A DNA stretch of 64,000 nt from NCBI RefSeq assembly GCF_001039355.2, contig NW_019775747.1:634752-698751 (forward strand). The letters are read 5' to 3'. A program made the position numbers and the translations under genes. This DNA comes from Lingula anatina. Taxonomy: Eukaryota; Brachiopoda; Lingulata; Lingulida; Lingulidae. Below, one piece after another: positions 21,001-34,484 of this stretch; positions within the stretch are counted from its first letter, which is position 1; each line of letters starts with the position of its first letter. A model generated the notes under the pieces. It made no database searches, was not told the DNA's origin, and worked only from the letters and a program-made list of their open reading frames with translations.

Positions 21001-21846
21001 CGCAGAAATTTAGTTATTGGACACATCTATTTTCAAATATAAGGTATTCGACGCTTCCACTTACAAGTATTGTAATATTGAAGATGGTGAATCAAGTATG
21101 TTTAAGGAAGTCCTTGCAGGCACTTTTGATAAAATTACATACTGCTTTTAAAAATAACCCTTACATGTGTAATCATGTACCAATCTAAAGAGTACCAGTG
21201 CCAGATAATGACAGTAACAGACTCCCATTAAAAAGCCATCATGTTGGAGGGGGAAAGGATGATGATTCATAAATTATCACTAATCAGTTTTCAAGGTTCT
21301 GCCTCATTTCTCTTAACACCATAATAAAATAGTTTGTGGGTTACTTGACATACACAATAACCTACACAAGGAATAGGAAGTTAAGCTTTCCTAGATAGTT
21401 ATCGCTTATTTATCATCAAATGGAATGTGCTCACTGTGGGTTATGAATAAGGAACTTAATTAAATTCAGCTACCAATTTACATATCTCTTCCTGGATTTT
21501 TATATGGGAGTGTCTCCTATTATTATTAACTCGTATTTCTGGTATTGACAAAAAATCAATGATTTGCAGATGTTTTCCTATACTTCTACAATTTACAAAC
21601 TGTTCTTCAATTTTAACCTTTTGCTTTTTGATAAAATCTTACTTTGCTTATTATAATTTATGTACAAAGGAAACTACTTTGCCCTTTTTATCATGTTATA
21701 GGTTTGCAGTATTCCGGGACATATTGTTTTCGGCTGAGCAATAACCAAAAGAAAAAGAGACAAAGAAAGAATTATAGAAAAAAACAAACAAACAAACAAA
21801 CATAAAAAAGGTAATTATAATATGGAAACGGCCGTGGTCAACTTAC

Positions 21847-22015
21847 TGTAGGTAGACCAAGTGCAGTTATCACAGCATGGAACCCAAACAAGTTTCCTAG
21901 TGTTCCCTTCATCACTACAGCCATCTCTATCCACTTGTCTAGGACCTGCGCCCTTTCTCCAGCATGGCTGCCAATAAGTATGCTGAGGGCGATGAACTGT
22001 CTTAGACAATGGTAC
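21847..22015 (-). CDS. BCAR3: NSP-family adaptor, exon 8: middle of Cdc25-like domain
   Basis: A 169-nt exon, acceptor TTTTACTCTAG and donor GTAAGT. It encodes YHCLRQFIALSILIGSHAGE, then RAQVLDKWIEMAVVMKGTLG, then NLFGFHAVITALGLPT. This aligns with the human family stretch that runs from the (L/I)xER(H/Y) junction through the GxxxxRAxxLxKxIxxAxxLxxxxGxxxxFxAxMxAL helices. Its first base completes the Arg codon left by exon 7 (AG|G), and it ends in phase 0 just before the ITRL of exon 9. Confidence 0.93.
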
Positions 22016-23089
22016 CTAGAGTAAAACAGAATAACATGGCATTGATAAAGCTGTGATAAATGTATATATATATATATATAGGACTGGTGGGTATAACCAA
22101 ATCGTGTAAGTGCTTCAGAGTACAAAAGAACTTACACCGCTTTATATGAGGGATCATAATTATCCTATGTAGCAAAATGGCGATGTGATAATAGTAGAAC
22201 TGTAATTAACTAAAATGGATTGCATAGCCACATGCAGAGGTTAATATTGCACTTTTTGCTTGAAAAAACAAAATAAACTTTTCCTCTGTTGTGAAGTTAT
22301 GACCCATAGGACGAAACGGGATAAATGAAATATCTAAGTGAAAATCTAGAGTAATTAAAACAAATACATTATAATGCAATACTGCTAGTGCTAAACACTT
22401 GTGATAGTATTGTGTCTGGATTTCAGAGCAATTTCAGTGTGACCCAGACAATCCTATCACATAGTGTTTGACGCCTGCTGTTTGACTCAACAGATTCAAA
22501 TAGTTTCAAAGCCAAAGATTTACCAACACCAAGAGTAAAACAAACGATTCCTATCCTCAGGGTGATCAGGTTAAGCTCTAATAAAATGCGTAAGTTAAAT
22601 AGATTACAGAGGCAGCAGAGCAAAAAATAATGGGTTACCAACTAAGTTTCCCACCCAACTTATAAATATGCAATGTACTTTGGGTCAAACCTTAATGTGT
22701 GAAAGAACAGTGAAAATTGACTATTTGCAGCAGCTTGGAAATTCCACTGAACCATGGAGCACCCTATACTGTTTCAACATGTAAGAAATCCTGAATTTGA
22801 TCTCGTTTTAAGTTAAGAGTTAAGTCAAAAACAAAATAAATGTTCAAGACTTTGGAGTTTCTTTGCACATGTTGGTTGATGCATTTAAAACAGGTGAATT
22901 GATTTAAAAACTTCTTAAAACAGAATCAGGCTATTCTTAATCCTACGTCTGGGGACCTATTTGTGAAAATGTGCAAGTTAACTAAACAATGACCTAACCT
23001 AAACCAGATTTCTTTAATACATTGCATGGGAAAGTCACAAATCCTCTAGAAAAGGGGGTTATGTTTTGTATTCTCTTTCTATTCCTCAC
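22016..23089 (-). other. NSP gene intron 7
   Basis: AT-rich non-coding sequence with a short TATA run near 22064-22080. No other feature seen. Confidence 0.75.
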
Positions 23090-24174
23090 CTCTCTAAGAC
23101 ATCCTGTCTCAACTGATGTCCATGTGTTAATGAAATCAACTCCAATCCAGAGGTCACACAAACCCCAAGGTCATGCTCACCGCTGACCTTCAAAAGGTCA
23201 AGGTCAATCTTTGTAAAATGCTGTGCAAGAATTTTTGCTTCCATGTTCAATAGAGTATTCTTCACATACAGAACAGCAGAACTTTCCAGGGGTTTATTCT
23301 CATTGGGTAAAATTGAACTTGTGAAGTTGGCTGGATTGAAACAACTAACTTGGTCAAGGTCTGGCATTGTAACCATCCTTTGGTCATTCTGAAGGTCACT
23401 TTCTTTTACTGGTATAGATGAGGGGGAGGAATACATATCCATCAGTGAACCATGCACGTCCTCTTCAATACCAGAGTCATTGTGACGTTTCAAGTGTACC
23501 TCCTTATTGGAAAACTCAGACTGTGGAATATCATAGTCTGCTGATGGGGGCTGATTCTCTATCAGCAGCCCAAGTGGTCTGTTAGCATTTGACGATATAC
23601 CTTTATGAACTCGTAGTTTAGACTTTGGAATGCTGACATTGCTGTCATCAATATTGTTCTGATTTTCATCTGATTTCTTTTTTGATTTGGTTTTAATATT
23701 GCATCCCCATTTTTTGCTGCCTTTCACCCAGCTGGGCTCTGATTTCACTTGGCTGTAGTCTGAATAATCTCGCCCATCGTCTTCCCACACTTCAGGATTT
23801 CTGATAACCACCAGAGGGCGCTCTTTGTGCTTAATTGAAGGAATTCTACTGGGTTTGGGAGGCGGAGGCCGATTTAAGTCACCATCTGAGCCAGTTAAAT
23901 TTGACTTTAAAACTCCAGATTTGTGAATGCTAACTGCCCCATTATCTTTCGTGTCTCCAGGGTGGTCGTCTTCGAGTAAATTTGGCTCACTGCCAATTCT
24001 GTTAAACTTTTTCAGGTTTGCTCCTGTGTGGTCTTGCTGGAGCCTGCGTAGGGTTCTGTTGAGGGTTGTGTCGTGATCTTGGTCAATATCTAACAGTGGA
24101 AGACTTCCCCTTCTCTCTACTTGAGGCTGGGTAGCTGTAGGGCTATAGGGCAAACTGCCACGCCTTTCATCCGC
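23090..24174 (-). CDS. BCAR3: NSP-family adaptor, exon 7: proline-rich linker and start of Cdc25-like domain
   Basis: A 1085-nt exon, acceptor CTTTGCAG and donor GTGAGG, residues 453 to 814. The first two thirds are low-complexity and polar, with two RRGSLP repeats, a basic K-rich patch and a proline cluster, NRPPPPKPSRIPS, that could bind SH3 domains. Two tyrosines in DYSDYSQ are possible phosphorylation sites. From about residue 729 the Cdc25-like domain begins with SCFNPANF and ENKPLESS, and continues to SGLELISLTHGHQLRQDVLE, all recognisable in BCAR3 and SH2D3C. The upstream in-frame sequence beyond the acceptor is intron. Confidence 0.93.
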
Positions 24175-25039
24175 CTGCAAAGAAAAAGTGTTTGTGACTT
24201 TGAAACAAAGCATAACTTTTAAATTCAAACAATTCACAGTGAGGGAGTGAAAGTGGCTAGTTTTTTACCAGTAATCACCAAAACTAAAAACTTAAAAGGT
24301 TTGTGTGTCAGTACTCCTTTGTAATTTTTCAAAATTATTATTTATTAATATATCCATACCATAGACAACCTTATAGATTCCCAAGCAATTTAGTTTCATA
24401 TTCCCTGCAATACATCTGCTAATCTCCATAGCTGACAAGAGGTAGATTTATCTTTACTAGTAAGTAATACTTATAATGAATCTTGCATCTGGCAAGAATT
24501 TCAATTTACATTTATTATGTTAACTTCCTGTCAAGTCCTTATACAAATCTTACATCTCTTATAGGCATTTTGAATATTAAATTCAAGGTCAAGACAATTT
24601 GCCAGGGGCTGGAAATTTTTCCTATACAAATCAATAGAACACAAGCCACTTATGAATTTTGTGCTCACAGCATCTAAATTCTTATGGAGGAGAACAGATG
24701 AGTAATAACATAGCATCACTGCTGTTTGTCTGCTGTGGGCAGTGTAACTGAATTAAGACATACTTCCTAAATGTGATTGGAAAACTGTGAGACTGCAGTT
24801 TCCTACACAGTTCCAACATAAGTCAATGTGACATGGAAGTGAACTTATCAGAAGTAAATTGCAATGATGAGTTCACTGAAATAAGAGAAATGTTTTGTCT
24901 TTTGATGATGCCTATATCATATACCCCAACTCTCTCTCTCTGACCCATTATTTTACACTTACATACGTTACCTCTTTTACATACTGGTCTAGGTAAAAAA
25001 GATTTATGTTTTAAACAAAATTAACACTATTCAACATAC
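24175..25039 (-). other. NSP gene intron 6
   Basis: Non-coding; nothing else recognised. Confidence 0.75.
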
Positions 25040-25919
25040 CTGCATATTTGAATTCCTTGGACTCTTCTGCATCTTGGGAGTTGTCGGACTTCTCAAATCG
25101 TCTTCATTTACGTCGTCAATGGGTGTCAACAAGGGCTGGCTAGCTGTCCTGTTATGCTTCAGCGTCTTCACCTCACCGTTGCTGTCATCCGCTATCTTTT
25201 TGATCAACTTCCCAGCTTCACTATCCGTGTCTAAAGGCAAGATCGGTTGACCTCCCCCACCTCGCATGCCGTAGCCCATTTTCCTAATCCCAGGTGGGCT
25301 GGAACGTGGGGTGGTTGTGGGGGTCGCGAGGGGGCTTGGTCTGGGGCTTTGTGGGGGGTTACCACCCCCACCCCCTCCTACAACGATAACCCCAGATTGC
25401 ATGTATGTGTCAGACATTTTCCTCTGCAGGCCTTGTTTTACAGCCCCATATTTTGTGTCATAGTAACTCAGTGGCATGGTCCTATTTACTGGAGTTGATA
25501 TCACAGCTCCTGAATTCCCTGTGACTGGCTTCTTGCTGCCAACATAGAACCTCACCAAGTCAGGGACTGAGTCCAATAAATCTGACTCAAAGCCAAACTG
25601 TACTTTTGAATAGAGGGAATCCCGCTGAGTCACGTGCTTGTTTATCACAAAGTGCAGAGGTAGACCGCACCAGTGAACAGTCAGGACAAAATCTCCCGGC
25701 TGAGAGACAGATTCACGCACAAGGAAATCCCCATCATGCAAGACAAGCTTCTCCGCCTTCTGACGTGGTATGCTGCCATGAAACCAAGCGTGACTGCATA
25801 ATTGGCTATCTTCCATTTTAAGTTCTTTTTCCAAGTCTTGTTTCAATTTCTCTGGGGAAATGTTGATGGGAGTTTGTGGCAAGTAATCTTGGTTGTTTAT
25901 TGAGTTTGATATGGAGTCA
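25040..25919 (-). CDS. BCAR3: NSP-family adaptor, exon 6: SH2 domain and linker
   Basis: An 880-nt exon (acceptor TTCTCTTTTAG, donor GTATGT), residues 159-452. It starts with the NSP-type lead-in DYLPQTPINISPEKLKQDLE, then an SH2 domain at about 202-305: HAWFHGSIPR, then the phosphotyrosine pocket GDFLVRES with Arg227, then LHFVINK. After it comes SKKPVTGNSGAVISTPVNRT, a block specific to BCAR3/SH2D3 proteins. The C-terminal half is a Pro/Gly-rich linker with a run of glycines and several SPR/TPR motifs (possible proline-directed phosphorylation). Its first base completes an Asn codon from exon 5. SH2 binding to phosphorylated receptors or adaptors is the known role of this part. Confidence 0.96.
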
Positions 25920-28900
25920 CTAAAAGAGAAAATAAAAGAGGACCATTAGTTAAACTGGGTGCTTAATTAAATATATGCTTTCATTGCAGGTCGATCATCA
26001 GATAACAATGGAGTGCTTCATAATTTATGCTTTTAGGCTCTCTATCAAATAATCAGAATATGAGACAGAGATGCTGTTAACTCAGCTGCAGAATATGATA
26101 CTTGTAGGGGATCTCACAAAACTGACTTAAAACTTAATTAAGAGCAAATAACATGGAAATCAAACATTTGGTACAGTAAGAGTTAATGAGAAAAGTATAA
26201 CTTGCATCTGGGGTCAATATGTCAAAGGAAGAAAGCTGTTCGAGTTCTTTTTGAATTGCAGCAATGATATTTAATTGTGACATAAGTAAAATATAACATA
26301 AAAATTTACAAATATCTTCCTTGAAAATATAAAATTACATATTTCCAAAGCAAATACAAAGAACTACTAACACTTGAGCAGTAATGGGCATCATTTTTCC
26401 CCTAAACTTTGTGTAAAAGCAGTAAATATTATACAGGATTATATTCAAGATTTTTCAAAATATTTTGTTTCAAGAAACAAGGGAATCACATTCATATAAC
26501 AAAATATTTCTAATTTTTGAAAGCAGGCACATGGCACACATTACAGCTGGTGTGGAAGTCATTAAGCACTAATCACAAATATGGAATCAGAACGTAACAC
26601 CTTTTGTATTTATCAAGTATCATATATCATAGACCAATTAATGTGACAATACACAGATAACATACAGGATAGTGACTGTCTTAAACATTTCTATTTCCTT
26701 TCACCACCACTTTAACTACCTCTTCTTGTAAAGAATTTTAAAATGTCATCAACGAATGTAACTGATATCGTATGCTTGAGGTCATCCTTATATTTAATTA
26801 AGACTTTTCAATTAGCAATTTAAAATGAGGACTACCCAATTACATGTAGATTTGGAGAAGGAAGGAGACATAGCTATTTATTCATCTTTCTTATTTATTT
26901 AGTTTTTATATATTCTGATAACACTGCATGTAGGAAATTTGATAAACAAGGCCATTGTCTCAAAAACTAGAGTAGGCTAGTCTATATCAAAATAACAACA
27001 TAACAAAAGGAAATCATCCCAGGGATCTAATGCACTTTAACTATAAAATATACACACACCTAAATGAGTAATTCTATACTGACCTGAAAAAGTAAAACAA
27101 TCAACTTTATCTCTAGAGGACAGCATAGTAAAACATGAAAAACTCTTATCTTTACACCAATACGTCAAGAAATGAGGTTTGTGGTCTTTGAAATCCAACC
27201 ACAAAGATACTGCATCTTTTCTTGATACAGTTTGGCAACAAAAGGCTCTTACGTACAGGATTACAGTTTGATGAATATTTTATCAGATTTGGAGCAGCAT
27301 GTTTTTCTATTTTTTCCGGAGCATGCAGTGAGATAATGATTCTTTAAACTAGTTTGATGTCACTGTGGGTTATCATTTTTTTTTTTTGTTAATCAGGCTT
27401 ACGGTACTCATTTCCACACAGCATGAAGCTATCCCTTTGATGACTTCCAAAACAGTATAGGTGCAATTGAAAAACGTAACCTCATGCAGAGATATTCCTT
27501 TCATAATGAAAGAAAATCTTATTAGGTGTGCTAGTTCACATTTTCATTTTTCTGTTTGTTCTATTTTTTTTTTCAACATAAACACTTCTCTAAACCAAAA
27601 GCCAACTATACACTAGAAACAATCAAATAAAATAACTTGGGCTTTTAAGACTATTATCAAACCAAAACAATGGACAACAGTTATAGATTAAATACCCAGA
27701 GGTCAGTGTGTGGTCAGTGTGCGTATGCCCAGGAAACTGTGGCTGACCACAGTGTGACCATTGCCACCACATGACACTGTATCCCCACACCTTTAATGCC
27801 TCTCAACCACATCCCTGGAGTCCCTACGGCATCATTTTTGTGCTCCCCAATTATGAAATAAAGAAATTATTCTTATATCTAGGATAATAAGGGAAACATT
27901 TTTCATTCTCTGCTAGACAAATTATGTATCATTTCAGCCAGCAAGGCTTATCCTGAAATTGCAAGTCTGAAACTGAAATTGAAAAAATTAGACTTTTAAT
28001 ACTGCCTATTTTTTCCATATTTATGGAGGAATCTCCCTCTTAATACAACATCAAGACAATGAATCAACATCTATTTATTCAAATACAAACAAAAATAATA
28101 GCGTGAGCATTCGCAGAAGCAATGCATTGGTGACCGCAAAGTTCAATTATGTCAACACACCCAGGATTTCATTTAACCACATGTCAAAATGTTACATTTT
28201 TAATAATGTACTAACTCCCCTGGTCATTGTTTTGAGCCGAACATAAACCCCAAGCGGTCATGACCAAAACAAACTCTTCAAACAGTAATGAAGGGATTTT
28301 CTGTCCTAGTTCATTTAATGATAAAACTCCCTCCCATATTGGCCTTCTTAAAACATATTACAGCCTTCTACATCAATGGTTACAGTGTTACAGTGTCTGC
28401 ACTATTTTAATTAAAAGAAACTTGAAGGCAGTTCCCTTTCCCAGTAAATGTCAGATTTGAAACCACATGAATTCTACCAGCACAATCAACACCTGTTTTA
28501 AGCTACAATTCTGACAGGCTGTAAACAAGCACATATTCCCAGACTACACGTTTGAAGGGCCTCAGTTTGAAGACATGTTTTGAAGAGAGCAGAACTGCCC
28601 TGGTATAGCTGTGGTTAATTCTTCAAAGAGGTGCATTTATGTCAAAGCCTGAAACACAATCATTAAATGTGACCCCGTCTCACCTATCACAGTTGCCCTA
28701 TTGTTGCTGTTATAAACCTCACAAATTATTCGAAATTTCTGACATCTAGAAACGAGTCCTATAACATAATTTCTTTCCACTTTCTCTTCACAGATTTCAT
28801 AGCATTGCTCTTGAATAACCAAAATTCCCATATTTCATGTTCAAAAGAAAAATTTTACTTACATGAATCCTGCCTCTCTTCAAAATTAATAAAATATATA

Positions 28901-31900
28901 CTTCAACCTTCATAGATGCAGCTCAAAAGCAGGTGACCCTTGCTCAGCAGAGGATTTTTGATGATTATTTTAAATGCAGTAATATGGCCCAGATGATGCT
29001 GCTAAGGCAAGCGTGTGATCATCATCATGGACACAGGAAATAACACTAGTTGAATAAATAATGGCACACATTTCCAAAACATTATCACAATCCAGTGGGA
29101 GATATTTGGCCAAATTGATCTAAAGCTGTGTATACTACGTATACCATGCAAGGAGCTTGTATAAAATTTTTTAAAATATACTTCTATGTTCTTATAGCTG
29201 GAATCATACACAGAAAATTTCTTTTAACACAAAAGCTATACTTGAAATGATTTTTCATACAAATTCTAGTACTTTTTTTTGCAGAAGTTACCCATCCTGT
29301 GTAGCACAAATCATGGGATGGTTGGGTGCACGTGTAGCTAGTCAAAGTACATATATTCTTTCCTGTTAAATTGACAAATGATGCTTTTATCAGCATCACC
29401 CACAGCTAAGTGGTATCTTTATGGTGTCAAAAACTAATTTTAAAAATATTCACTAGACTGTACATATATACATTCAACATGTCTTCCTACCTCTCAGTGT
29501 ACATATCTGCCTATCTGTCTGTTTATCTGTCCATATGTCCCTTAGTAACATCAATGTAGAATGCTTTAGGCACTTGGTAACATTCGGATAGACCGATGGT
29601 GGCAGTTGACCACAGAACTTGATCAGTCCTCTAACACTAAATTGTATGGACCATGGGCAATGCACTAAGAGTGATGACTCCACACACTTAAAGCTTACAT
29701 AACATAGACAAGCTGGCACAATTTTTACTGCTGTGACTATGTATATGAAACTGTATGGCATCTGGACGACCTCAGACAGATTTCTACATAGCTTTTGCCT
29801 TTGAATATGTGTGTTTTAGTGTTTTTGGCAGGTCCATATGCCAAAAGCTTCTGTTTCCTATTTATTTACTTCAAACAAAATATTTGAAATGACTTCAAGT
29901 CACTGGGCTCTACCTTCTGGAAACTCAATAATTCTGGCAGCTGTAAAATGTTTAATATCAACAGAAATCATAAAATTGATTTTACTCTCTTTAAAGTAAA
30001 ATAAGTGATTTTATAGTTTACAGATTTAGATAGATCATTGCAGTAAAAATGTTCAAATACCAATTAATACAAAATACTGCTTACATCAAATCTATATCAA
30101 CAAACTACTAATTATTCAAAGATAAATGCAGAGTTGGATATCTTTGCTGATTATCTCAGGCTTTTTGGCAACACATAAATAGTCTTTAATTCATGTATGA
30201 AAACTGAAAACTAAATGCAAATTTCCCACTAAGTTTGAATCAGTTAACATTGCGCTTTACAGTAATTTTCCTCCATTTGTATCAACAGGTTGGTGATCTG
30301 TTTTTCATCTTCTCTCCTTTATCACACCAGCTTTGTGGAAAGAACTGCCACCCCAAATAACATTCCATTACAGGTTCATTAAGTACACATAATATCTAAC
30401 CGTCTACAGTATGGTATAGATCTACAGGCTCTGCACTGACATTTTTATATCATTTTTTCAAATAATTTTAATATTTAAAATTAAACATAAACTTTTCTTC
30501 TCTGGAAAGAATCTTGTAAGACTTATGCTTTGCACCTAGGATAATGAAGGAAGCTAGCAGAGGTTATGCCAGTGATATATAACTTATGAGTATACACATT
30601 TTCTGTCTTCAGTTTTCCTGTAAAGCCAATAGAATGATATGGAACTTACCCTAAAAAGATTCAATTACATTTAAGAAGGCGCTGAAAGGCTTACTGAGAA
30701 AAAAAAATTACACATTACTTTGGTTACAGGATGTTTTTCACACAGTAGCTAACAGAATTCCAACATGTTTCTTTTTTTAAGGGTCATTAACTACAGCGCG
30801 TGCTGCTTAACAGATGCTTAAGGGAGGAAATATCACATTTGTTATTTTATTGAAGCACTCAAGGGACTTCTGCAGACCATCAAAGGCCATACAAATCTTC
30901 ATCTAATTTTATCTTCTTCGTTATCAAAAAATAAGCAGCCACAAGATCGAAACAAGATGTGCAATTTCATTTAAATCCCTTTACAGTAAATGCTGATTTT
31001 TATCTCTAAGAAAAGAAAACTACATGCCCTACAGGGTATTTTTTCTTTAAATTAGTTGGTACTGTCTTCTGTCTGTTTTGTGTCAGGTTTATAATATTCT
31101 CCAAACCACAACCTACCACATATTCCACTCATATCCATACTCAAATGTCACCTACTGTAAAAGGGTTGAACTATCTCTTTAAATAATCAACCAATGCAAA
31201 TTTATCCAGACATAAAATAGATGATCACAAAAGGGAAGTTCACAGGAAAAAATAAGGAAAAGATACACGATTCCTTCTCAAGGAAGGACTACAAATTTGT
31301 AAATTTTAGTCTTTTTACTAACACTATTATTAAAAAAATCAAAAACTGCAAACAAGCAGGTAACTGTAGTAAGGTAAGGAGCATTTTTCTAAAAAAGATT
31401 CTGAAGTAAAACTAACCACCTGTTACTAGACCCAGACTAAACAACCCTGCGCCAAGTTTAATCTACAGTATGTTACATCCTTTTCATGTAAACTTACCAT
31501 TAACTACTGGATTCCTGATGTGCTCATCTGCCATACAGTATAACATGTAATATCAATCAATTATGAAGTTACTGAGTATGCCTAAACAGCCATAATTTCC
31601 GCTTCAGCAAGTTCAATATCTGCCACCAGTGTGGGTACAATTTCCTCGAATTCAACCAGTGCAAATGAAAGGCAAAATGTTAAGATGGCTAACATTTGTT
31701 TTCCAGAAGTGTTGACATAATCCCAATAAATGTCTGACTGATGTGATCCATGCAGTGTACAACACCTACTCTGGTAGACTGGCACACAGATGTAATTAAA
31801 CAAAACAAACTCAACCTAGAATATCCCATACCTCGGCCATGTTGTTTGAATAACATATTGCAGCTGTACCTCCGCAGGCAGAAACAGCGAATAAATCTTT

Positions 31901-32172
31901 CCATCCAATCTCTTGTTCTCAGGAAAGACTTTCAGTCTGAAACCCATCTGCCCCTCTTACATTGGGGTGTGGTCAGAGGGAGGCCACTTTTGAAAAGACT
32001 TTCAGACAAATTCATGCCATCAAAAGTACCACTTAAAATTCCTGCTAAAAAGGTGCAATAATCATTTTGGTTGTCTAATACATGTGTAACACAAATTGCC
32101 ATGATTTTTGTTCTTAAGTTGACTTTGTCTGAACATATCATTACTGGTTATACGGAGGGATGCCCAAGTCTT

Positions 32173-32635
32173 NNNNNNNNNNNNNNNNNNNNNNNNNNNN
32201 NNNNNNNNNNNNNNNNNNNNNNNNNNNNNNNNNNNNNNNNNNNNNNNNNNNNNNNNNNNNNNNNNNNNNNNNNNNNNNNNNNNNNNNNNNNNNNNNNNNN
32301 NNNNNNNNNNNNNNNNNNNNNNNNNNNNNNNNNNNNNNNNNNNNNNNNNNNNNNNNNNNNNNNNNNNNNNNNNNNNNNNNNNNNNNNNNNNNNNNNNNNN
32401 NNNNNNNNNNNNNNNNNNNNNNNNNNNNNNNNNNNNNNNNNNNNNNNNNNNNNNNNNNNNNNNNNNNNNNNNNNNNNNNNNNNNNNNNNNNNNNNNNNNN
32501 NNNNNNNNNNNNNNNNNNNNNNNNNNNNNNNNNNNNNNNNNNNNNNNNNNNNNNNNNNNNNNNNNNNNNNNNNNNNNNNNNNNNNNNNNNNNNNNNNNNN
32601 NNNNNNNNNNNNNNNNNNNNNNNNNNNNNNNNNNN
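32173..32635. other. Assembly gap (463 N)
   Basis: Run of unknown bases, followed by a poly-A tract at 32680-32713. Confidence 0.99.
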
Positions 32636-32680
32636 AATTTCTGGGTACCCCCTTTAAAAAAAAGGGGTTATCAATAATTG

Positions 32681-32718
<38 letters not shown>

Positions 32719-33079
32719 ACCCAAAAAGCTAGAGGTCAATGTTTCTCGGGTTTTCATGGACCTGAACACTAAACAGAAGCATTTCTCTTTGAGATGTTCA
32801 ATTTCTCAATTTCAAAAAAAAAAAAAAAAAGTAAAATCACCTATGTGGGATTTATCCATATTCCTTTAGGGACAATGTTCCTCACCACAGGAGACCAAAA
32901 AGCAGAGTAAGAGTGCAGATCACTCTAAAACACTTAAAATTTCTTGATATAGAGCATGTTTCAAATCTTCACATCATCAATTTTTTTTACTCAAAAACCC
33001 TTCTTCCAAGTGATAATGACCATATACTACCTTTGTGTGCAATTATTTAATGTCAGTCAATTGTTATTTTGAGAAATTT

Positions 33080-33760
33080 CATGGATATAGGCACCTTGGA
33101 GAAAGGTTTTTGTGGTGATGCACATAACCCTTACCAGTCTGTTCAATGTCATCTTCTGTATGCTGTCTCTTGAAGTCAACTTTTTCTCCATTTAGCAACA
33201 TTTCTGTTAATGTAATATTTACCAGCTGTCTGTCTTTTTTCCCCACTGGGAAAGAAACTCCTTCTTTTTTGTGCTACTGTCTCCAAAAATTATCTATTTC
33301 TTCCACATGAAAGAGCTCAGAAAGGATCAAGTATCCAACATTCATGTACAACTGTACCAGACTTTTTCTATGTTTTTTCCATAGGATACTCACCATTTTC
33401 CTCAATACTTCATTTCACAAGCTGGCACCAAAAATTTCTATTTCATCATCTGAAAACAACCACTCAGCACATACCCCAATGCCATGTCATTTAACAAACT
33501 GTCTCTCAACTATATCTATTTTTTCATCTTTAGTCCTGATGGATGAGCTTTTCTACCCCCATATGAGATGAAAAGGCTGAACTTGTTAGAGCGGCTGAGT
33601 AGATAGAATTCCCAAAGCTCACAAAATTCTGGGAATGTACATAATGAGAAAGTTAAGTCTTCACATTTGTAACATAACTGAGCAATTACAGGGTCTTCCA
33701 AAATCATGTGTATCATTGGTACTTTCTGTTGCAGAATTACTAATAGAAGTAGGAACACAG
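33080..33760 (-). pseudogene. Decayed coding-like remnant, family not recognised
   Basis: One minus-strand frame reads DEKIDIVERQFVK, stop, HGIGVCAEWLFSDDEIEIF, then after another stop NEVLRKMVSILWKK, later LVQLYMNVGYLILSELFHVE and EIDNFWRQ. After a one-base shift it continues as RQLVNITLTEMLLNGEKVDF and KRQHTEDDIEQTG. Upstream a short open frame includes ILEDPVIAQLCYKCEDLTFS. Long protein-like runs broken by few stops and shifts are what a decaying gene or transposon protein looks like. I cannot assign a family. The adjacent gap may hide part of it. Confidence 0.4.
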
Positions 33761-34310
33761 AGAACTCAACTGTGAAAAAAAAAAGAAAAATTAAGGACTG
33801 GAGGAATCAGGTACACATTAATTCAAGATTAACTTTAAATAAGAAATAATAATCTTATTACCCTTCAATATTTCTTATTTTTGCCAAGCATTACACATAA
33901 GACTGTAAGCCAAATAGTTTTTAAACTCCGTATCATCTAATAAAATCTATACACATTACTACTCAGCTATGTATGATGCCATGTCATCAAGCAATCAAGT
34001 ATATGCCGAAACGTCTCCACTTGTCATAACACATTCATCCTTTCATTTATGTCATCTAAATCTCAGTTCAGACAAGTAATAAATTAGACTGAGTTGGTCT
34101 GGGGCTGGTTTCATGGAGTCTTTTCTTTCTTTATTTTGGGATTACAGCTTCTTATCGGGGCAACATTTTCCTAAATACCACCATCAAATACACAGGTAAA
34201 TTTGCAGAATGGCACTGTAACTGCAATGGTTACTGACATTGTCTTTGTTAAATATGAGCTCCTGGTCAGGCCACCAGATTTCTGGGCGAAACCAAATTCA
34301 CAATGAACAC

Positions 34311-34484
34311 ATTCAGAACAGTAGACTAACAGATCCGTGGATCAAATATGGTGACCCACTCAAAAGCTTGCTGCTTAATTCTGGATTAGACACTAAATAG
34401 ATTCCCTGCGGAGATTATGTAACAAGCATTCAAGTGGGTCGGCCATATTTGATCCATGGATCTGTTCATCTGCCGCTTTGAATA
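34311..34484. mobile_element. MITE with 50-bp imperfect terminal inverted repeats
   Basis: The left arm contains AACAGATCCGTGGATCAAAT then ATGGTGACCCACT. The reverse complement of the right arm contains AACAGATCCATGGATCAAAT then ATGGCCGACCCACT. The element is about 174 bp and non-coding. A diverged partial copy of the arm (AAATATGGCC, then AACCCACTTAAAAAG) occurs near 34605-34675. Confidence 0.75.

Larger units (their letters stand above)
17418..21846 (-). other. NSP gene intron 8
   Basis: Non-coding. Contains a GT microsatellite (17660-17688), the duplicated block with an inserted inverted-repeat element (18796-19463) and an assembly gap (20636-21000). Confidence 0.8.

Noticed and set aside
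23160-23220. AGGTCA/TCAAGGTCA nuclear-receptor-like sites
   Set aside because: They lie inside coding exon 7 and are explained by the codons of the Cdc25-like domain.
25247-25498. 83-residue plus-strand frame
   Set aside because: Antisense shadow of the SH2-containing exon.
31750-32061. 103-residue plus-strand open frame
   Set aside because: No family resemblance and no coding features; lies in an intron opposite weakly coding-like minus-strand sequence.
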